Part shown: piece after piece, positions 57,132-64,000 of the stretch
Layout of the letters: each line of letters starts with the position of its first letter
How positions within the stretch are numbered: the first letter of the stretch is position 1
Assembly: GCA_019321725.1 (NCBI GenBank)
Contig: CM033114.1
Location: 12,566,278 to 12,630,277, forward strand
DNA from: Paulownia fortunei
Taxonomy: Eukaryota > Streptophyta > Magnoliopsida > Lamiales > Paulowniaceae
Length of the DNA: 64,000 nucleotides
Direction: 5' to 3'
The notes under the pieces: generated by a model
What the model was told of the DNA's origin: nothing
Database searches by the model: none
Seen by the model: only the letters and a program-made list of their open reading frames with translations
Made by a program: the position numbers and the translations under genes

Positions 57132-60100
57132 ATGGCCAATAAAAAGTCAAATAGCAATCCGCAGAAGTGTAATCAAGAGTTTGGAAATGGGTTGAATTCC
57201 AATGGAATTCATAATTCCAGGAGCAGTGTCGTTGATGGAAAGAGGAAGAACAAGCAGAATCAGCAGCTTTTTATGAATGACAATGATTACAGGCTGCGGC
57301 TTCAGGAGGTTTTGTACACTCCAGAGTACATTTTCACCAAAATTTTCCGGAAGGACGGTCCCCCGCTTGGTGATCAGTTCGATTCTCTTCCGTCTAATGC
57401 TTTTCCCTGCGGTAAGAGCTGGAGAGGTTTTTGGTGTTCTTTCTTTCTTCTTTTTTTTTTTATTATTATTCAGATAAAGACTTAGTTTGAATTGTTCAGG
57501 TGGATTATGCTTTCATTTCCATGGATTTATATGTTAACTGTTCTGTTATTCCAATGATGTGTGAATCAAATGGTTGTTAACTGTAGTAGAAAGTGGAATG
57601 ATTTGAAAATTATGCAATATGTTAGGTGTGCTATCTTTTTGGGTAGAGAACTCATCAGGGTAGTCACAACTCACACATGAATATGATGCAGGAATTACTT
57701 AGCAAAGGAAGAATCCTGGGAAGAGTGTGTACTTTTGATGAAAGGACTAACTACTTGGCAATCCCAACATTTTTAACATTGGGCTATGCTATAGGTTTTG
57801 CGTTGTTAGGTGTCCGTCGTACTTTATGGTATCAGTGGTTACACGGTGGAATGATTATAAGACTCTTTTGCTTGCTTTTAGCACATGATGATATTCTGTT
57901 GAAAAGCTGTGAAATGAAAAGTTGCAAATTCTGCATGCCTTTTGTTTCTCTGATAAGTTGGTCAGTCATGTAGAGATCTATGAGTGGTTGCTTCCGAGTG
58001 AAATTTTTGCTGATTTTTTGTTACAATGACCTAGATCCTTTTTGGTTTAAACTGCCATAGTCTATTACCTACTTGGTTTCTAAGCTATCTAATCCAATTT
58101 TGTAAAACCAGTTATCACCATTAGGTCTTTAATCATTATTAGTTTGGATGTCCAAAACCAAAAGGGCTTGTATATTGAGGAGCTGGTCTAGTGGTGTCAC
58201 AAGGTAGTTTTACTGGGTTGGCGATCTCATGTAGTACCGAGCTAATGTTCACCAGTTTGGTTTTCTGAATATAATACATCTCCCCAATGGTCTTCCACTT
58301 TAGTGCCACAATCTGTACTCAGCCCTTTACAAGAAAGAAGAAAATAGGAGTGGGGAACTTATGAAAACTCAAGTGAAGGGACCCAACTCCCCACAGTCTG
58401 TGTATTAATTCACTTTGGACTTTAATGCTTTCTTTTCCTTTCTCAGAACGTGTGGAATTTCACCCCCACACCCCCCCCCCCCCAAAAAAAAAAAAAAAAA
58501 ACAAAAAAAAAGAACCCAATCCCTCTTCCCCTTATCTTCAGTCCTCAAACAGAAAAATGTAACAGTAAAATGAAAACCCAAAACAGAAAAGGGCAAAATC
58601 ATTACAGTTAGTCCACATGTGTCTGAGACTTCTTTCTCCATCTTTACAGTTAATATACTCATTTTATTTTATGTGTCAAAATCTTTCTCTTGATTTTTGC
58701 TCTCTGATGGCTAGATCCCAGAAAGTCTCATCATGAAGAGAACCGGCATGACCATAAAAGAAGAAAGGTATTGAACCCATAATCTAACTGGGTATTTTTG
58801 GCAAAAGGATATTGTATAAAGTATTTGGACCTTTCATTTTTTCCTCGCATTTTTTCATGTTAGGTTTCCATGCATGCCATTTTAGACTACCAAGCTTGTT
58901 GTGAGAACAGTTCACCTGCAAAGAGGCATGGCACTGGAAAAGGCCCAATGACTGCAAAAGGCGCTCCAATAAAGAAACATGGCATGGGTAAAGGTTTAAT
59001 GACTCAAAAGGGTGCTCTGGTAAAAAAACATGGCATTGGGAAAGGTTTGATGACGGTTTGGCGAGGTACAAATCCAGATGCAAGAGATTTTCCTTATGTT
59101 GCTTACTGCAGTGAGAGTGCCATTCAAAAGAAAAAGAGAAGAGTACAGCTACGAGAATCTGTTCTGGTTTGCCCTCTAATCCACCTTTATAGTTGTCTTG
59201 TGACAATTATATATTTCTTCTTGCACCAATAAAGCTATTTGAATAAATACAATGATAATTCTTCATCAAATGTGACAATTTCACTTCTTGAAAAGGAGAT
59301 TAAATTTAGTTATTTGTTATGCAGAGAAAACTGACGAACAGAGAACAGGCTAAGAGGAAGACTTCCCTGAGAAGTAGAAAGGTAAAGTTTGCTTCAGCTA
59401 TTGTACTTACTAGTACAAGGAAATCTTTTGGGTGGTGATCTAGTTAATATTTTACTTGCCACACAATAATTGCAGGTAGAATGCCAGAAATTTCAAAAGC
59501 GGAAGAAGACTCATAAAGAAAAATGTGAACTTGCTCTTGAAGATGTTAAATGTCTGGAAAACATGGAACAGTTTGCAATGTTACTGGATGATGAGGAACT
59601 GGAGCTAAGAGAATTACAAGCAGGACCAAATCCATTATCTTGTTCTGCTCATTTTCCAACCAATGGTTCTCATGGTTGTTCCCTTTGCAAAGGTGAATCA
59701 AACTGTACTTTTACTGTTTAATTTCCTTTCTTAACTTTTGTTGTGTTCATCTGGATGAATCATTGCCTTAGGAGATAAATTTATTGACCAGGCTGAACCT
59801 GGTGTGCACTTTGGCTCATCCTTCTAACAGTCTTCTGTATTTTGATAGACTTGCTTGCCAAGTTCCCTCCAAATACTGTCACAATGAAGCTACCATTGTC
59901 TATGCAACCCTGGGCTTCCTCGCCAGAGCTAGTCAACAAACTTTTTAAGGTATCTGAACAAACCTTTGTGCTATGATTATGCATTCCAGTTGACTGTTGA
60001 TGCAGATTGAATGGATTCAGATTCTCCTTTTTCTCAATCTGTCAGAAATCAAATATTTTTAATTCTCACTCTTATGAAATTCCATAATCTGGGAAATTTT

Positions 60101-60767
60101 TCTGTAACCTTGTCATACTGCATATTTACTAAGACTCCCTCTTCCCAAACTTATCACTTCTATTTCCTACATCCCACGACGTCCCAAAATAAGGCTTCAT
60201 TTCCTAAAATAGAAGTTTCAAAAATTCCTTCTCAGTTAAAGTAATGTTGTGACACCACTAACTCTCTCTCAACCAATGTGAGTTGTGAGTCAGTTGACTT
60301 CGATTAGACTAGACCCACCCAGAGAGGAACGTGCCCACTAGGGCAATAATTTAAATATACGCAAAACTTTTATTTTTTCAACTATGATCTAAAACTTCGT
60401 GTCCAAATTTAAAAATGTGATGAAGGGAGTATATGCTTTCTATTTCATATTTTATCATCTAATGGGTAGTTAAGTCTTGTAACCATATTACATGCTCTTA
60501 TAGTTTCTCTAATGCCCAAATGAGGTTTGATGATTTAGAGGTTCTGGGTTGACCTTTCAGCTGGAAAGCAAGCTTTATTATATTTTTTGATTTCTTATGA
60601 GCTGCTGGATAAGAAGAAAGTTAGACACCATTAGCCCAGGACTGCTAAATGCAAATGTGAGTTTTGGATTTCAGATACCCATAAGATATAAGAGTACAAA
60701 ATAAGTTGCAGAATGATATGCCTTTGTGGGTAGTACCTTCCTGAGACGAATGCCTTGTTACCGTATG

Positions 60768-60806
<39 letters not shown>

Positions 60807-63806
60807 GTAAGATTGGAGGCCCTAACATAAAACAAAGTCAATGTGCTATTCTTTTTTCGTTCTACGATTCACCTTCCAGCTCTGTTTACTTCGTCATTTC
60901 CACATTAATAAATTGATTGCTAATTTTCTCGTATTTGTTTATTGAAGGTATTCCATTTTCTTTGTACATATGCTGTAGCAATCAGTATATATTCATTCAC
61001 CTTGGATGAGTTTGCGCAAGCATTTCATGATAAGGTAAGCTGATGTCGTTGCCATACTATATTCATTTAGTTATGTAGTTTGGCTTGTTAAGTTAGTAGG
61101 TCTCTCTGTTTCATAATTTTCGGTTTCATCCCCATCTCCTTCTGGTCTTCAGGATTCATTGTTGCTTGGGCAAGTCCATTTGGCCCTTCTCAAACTACTT
61201 TTGTCAGATATTGACAAGGAGCTGAGTAGAGGAATTTTCTCTCATGCAAGCAAAAATTGCAAGTTTTTGGGTTTGCTTCATTCGGTGAGTATGTCTTAGT
61301 AAAGGCATAGTTAAACTGGTAATTTTTTTGTTTGAAGTACTTCATTTAATATGAGAAGCAGCTCAGCTCAGATACTATATTAAGGATCAGTATCATTTAT
61401 GATGTACATATGCAAAATAACTAATCTTCTACGGATGCAAAATTGAAAAGATAATTTTTTTTAAGCATGTTGAGTATGTATCTTAAATTATATATCTTAA
61501 ATTATTCTTGTTCACATTGCTTATAGGTGATTATCAATACAATGGAGTTCAAGTTCGGTCTAATAATACAAGAAAAGCAGGACTTGGAGAACTTTTATTT
61601 GAATTGTTTCAAAATAAGTTATCACTGTTTATGACAATACATCAAGCCCTTTGAGGTTTATTTAGAGAAAATTTAAGCTTGGTCGTTACTGACATCTTGC
61701 ATGGAGTCTTTTGAAAATGTATTATAACCGAAGTAGTTGGCGATTTTTAAAGTCTGGTATAAATAATTCATTGAAGTTCAAGATCTATGTGGTTAGGATT
61801 TATGACAAACTTAAGTCATTTTATGAGTTTTTTGAAGAATGTGGAGCACTAGATGGCTTCAATCATTTGCATGCTCTCTGAATGCCTAGATTTTCACGTG
61901 TGTGAAAAACTTGTTTTTGGAGATCTCTCCCATGGATACCTTTGAGACTTCTTAGCTAAACCTCAACTCTAGAGGTGATAAAAAGAAATGTTTTTTATTC
62001 ATGTAGTAATGATATGATTGATCTCTCATAAACTATAACTAATCAGACAATGCTATGATGTTTTTGGTGTTAGTAAATTTGAATTTTTTACTGTCACCTA
62101 ATCTATAGTATTTGAGGGATAGTTTGGTAAAATTTTCAATACCAGCATAGCCAGACCAACACTGAGATATGGAGGTGGAGATATTAAATACTGGAATGGA
62201 ATGGATTGGTAATCATAAAAAGAAATGAAAAGCTCAGCTCATTGTCAACAACAAATATTATACAAGACCAAGTACATTGACCATCTTCTCCACTCTGCTC
62301 TATGAGAGGCCATTTCTAAAGTTAAAAGAGAACGTAATATATATTTGTATGGGTACAACATTACACAAAAACAAGAGAACATCTTGTCTTCATCATGCTG
62401 GTTGTCTAATGATCTGTGAATTTTCTCAGATCTTCTCTCAAAATATGCCTTGTCTATTGTAGTTCATTTAGTAATATGAATGCAATTGGTCATTGGCCAC
62501 CTAGAAAATGTATTTACGCATTTGAGTTGAATTTTATATTCCTATTTTAACCTTCTATTTTTCATGGTTTGACAGCTTGAACATCATGGCTTTGTTCTAG
62601 AGTTCTGGCAGAAGTCGCTGAACCTCCTGACATGGACAGAAATACTACGTCAGGTATTGGTTGCTGCTGGTTTTGGTTCTAAGCTTGGTATGACACGGAA
62701 GGCAGCTTGCAACAAGGTATTCAATTTCCTGATAAGCATGAGTTTCGTCTTCTAATTTGCAATCATGATCTCTCATCCCATACTTTGTAGTTTTGTTTCA
62801 TCACATATTTCAGCATATGGTTTGGCAGTCCCCTCCTTTTTTCTCTGCCCCGAACTGTCAAACATAAGACCTGTGTACAAATACGGACACCCAGTGAGGA
62901 GGCAGGGCATTGTTAATGCTTTTTGTAATTGTGCATAATTGCATGTATTTGAACCAAGGGCTTTTGTCCTTTTCATACTAAATGAATAGCTTTTTTAATT
63001 TTGTAAATAAGATCTGTGGCTGATCGTTTGGTGACAGATCTATAAAATGAAACAAGAGATCATGATCATCAGATTCCTTCAAGGAAATATTTCTTAATCT
63101 TGCTTGTTTTTGTTCTCTAGGAAGTCAATCTTATGGATAAGTATGGCTTAAGTCCTGGTACATTGAAGGGAGAACTATTCAGTATTTTGTTGACCCAAGG
63201 AAATAGTGGAATGAAAGTCTCCGAGTTGGCAAAATCTTCATCAGTAAGTTTGTGTTTTTCTATGTTAATTTAGCAAACATTCACTGGGAACAATGAACTA
63301 TCAGCATTTTAGATATTATTAGCTTTCACTTAGTGTGGAGTGTTTCTTTTGTCATGAAGATTGCAGAGTTGAATCTCACGGATACACACCACGACCTAGA
63401 GAATTTAATTACCTCAGCTCTCTCGGGTGACATAACATTGTTTGAAAAGATTTCCTCATCTGGATATCGTTTACGGATCCATGCAGCTGAAAAAGAATGT
63501 GAAGATTGTTCATCTGATTCTGAAGACTTTGGGAGTGGAGATGACATTTCTGAAGTCACTGGTGGAAACGATGCAATTGATTCTGAGTATGAGTCCAGGG
63601 ATTCCAGTCCTTCCAAAATTGATGTTAGTAAATCTAACACTAATATTCTGACAGTATACAATGAAATTGATGAGAGCCATCCAGGAGAAGTATGGTTGTT
63701 AGGACTAATGGAGGGTGAGTATTCAGATTTAAGCATTGAAGAGAAGCTCAATGCCTTAGCCGCGTTGATTGATCTACTTCATGCTGGATCCAGTATCAGA
63801 ATGGAG
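57132..63806 (+). CDS. RLT3: RLT3-like DDT-domain chromatin protein, 5' part (eleven exons in window)
   Basis: Exons: 57132-57411, 58715-58767, 58864-59166, 59325-59381, 59476-59692, 59849-59949, 60948-61034, 61153-61284, 62576-62716, 63121-63243, 63360-63806. Every junction is GT-AG with matching phase, giving 647 codons; the gene continues past the window. Order: RLT block NDYRLRLQEVLYTPEYIF..RKDGPPLG (about 51-93); three 17-residue HGxGKG repeats (133, 150, 167) running into GLMTVWRGTNPDA; a basic linker; DDT domain (about 326-385); HARE-HTH (about 465-537, YGLSPGTLKGEL..DITLFEKIS); an acidic stretch (about 545-565); and a WHIM-like motif (about 608-647). RLT1 and RLT2 partner ISWI remodellers in the nucleus; a like role here is inferred. 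The homeodomain expected at the N-terminus is not seen. The frame is intact. Confidence 0.85.
58177..58330 (+). mobile_element. Possible tRNA-derived SINE in intron 1 of the RLT3-like gene
   Basis: tggtctagtggt near 58185 resembles an A box, and ggttggcgatctc near 58219 resembles a degenerate B box at suitable spacing. No poly(A) tail or target-site duplication is clear, so this is only a weak candidate. Confidence 0.25.
58461..58512. repeat. C-run followed by A-run in intron 1 of the RLT3-like gene
   Basis: About 14 consecutive C are followed by about 20 A, with smaller runs around. Such junctions are prone to slippage and sequencing error. Confidence 0.9.
60770..60807. repeat. (CA)n(TA)n microsatellite in intron 6 of the RLT3-like gene
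   Basis: About 13 CA units are followed by six AT units. It lies about 140 bp before exon 7 and outside the splice signals. Confidence 0.92.
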
Positions 63807-64000
63807 GTAGTCCCTCTTATTGTTTCGTTGGATCCTTTTTTTCCTTGATATGGTTATGCCTTCCATTATTAGGGCCATAATAGGGCTTTCTTCTTCCTTC
63901 TATTCAGATTTCTTATTTGTTGCTTATGTTTTGCGATTTAGCTGATACATGATTTAATATCCGTACAAGTTTGTGAATATATGTGGGTTCAGTATGTTTA

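Noticed and set aside
57677..57973. 98-codon frame in intron 1 of the RLT3-like gene as an extra exon
   Set aside because: Exons 1 and 2 join in phase (G + AT) without it, and it lacks family similarity and suitable splice sites.
58177..58260. tRNA gene
   Set aside because: A- and B-box-like words are present but no cloverleaf or acceptor stem can be drawn; kept only as a weak SINE candidate.
63333..63359. Upstream ATG at 63333 as a separate gene start
   Set aside because: The frame is exon 11 of the RLT3-like gene extended back into its intron; the acceptor at 63358-63359 joins in phase with exon 10.

Overview
This is a repeat-dominated nuclear window from a flowering plant, most likely a dicot. 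The DNA is very AT-rich. The introns are ordinary GT-AG. The two recognisable host genes, a c-Myc-binding-protein (MYCBP) homologue and an RLT3-type DDT-domain gene, match plant forms of their families. Everything else I can assign is decayed LTR retrotransposon plus small amounts of other mobile DNA. I see no bacterial-type operon, CRISPR array, rRNA or tRNA gene.

Layout. 1-327 and 10792-13185 are Athila-like Gypsy fragments in opposite orientations, flanking a Ty1-Copia element (328-10791). That element has ~2.1-2.2 kb LTRs, a PBS, a PPT and broken integrase, RT and RNase H. It lost gag and protease and carries a ~2.9 kb insertion that looks like a solo LTR. 13186-14340 is a Tat-like LTR remnant. 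15630-21331 is a minus-strand Tat-lineage Gypsy (Tat-A) with pol, a tandem-repeat block and an ORF antisense to pol. 21332-37943 is a pile of five or more copies of one long-LTR Copia family in both orientations, nested in and abutting each other (copies 2 to 6). 37944-39700 has nothing I can call.

39911-43800 is the MYCBP homologue on the minus strand, with five coding exons giving 109 residues. Its first coding exon ends immediately after the ATG, and intron 1 holds a LINE remnant. 43801-47389 holds LTR-like DNA, a minus-strand Athila-like LTR and a 488-bp MITE. 47390-about 55640 is a second Tat-lineage Gypsy (Tat-B, plus strand) with gag, protease, RT, RNase H and integrase. Downstream of pol it has a 69-bp tandem array and again an antisense ORF, the same order as Tat-A. 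A Copia LTR fragment (55854-56600) follows. The 5' part of the RLT3-like gene begins at 57132, with eleven coding exons and 647 codons before the window ends.

Function. The two host genes are independent: a small coiled-coil protein and a probable ISWI-associated chromatin factor. None of the transposons looks autonomous: all have stops, frameshifts, deletions or altered catalytic residues. I found no wholly new system. The most interesting signals are the pol / tandem-array / antisense-ORF arrangement in both Tat elements, the alternating two-type 69-bp array whose period is 23 codons, a cluster of heat-shock-element-like motifs in one Copia leader, and the apparent absence of an N-terminal homeobox in the RLT3-like gene.
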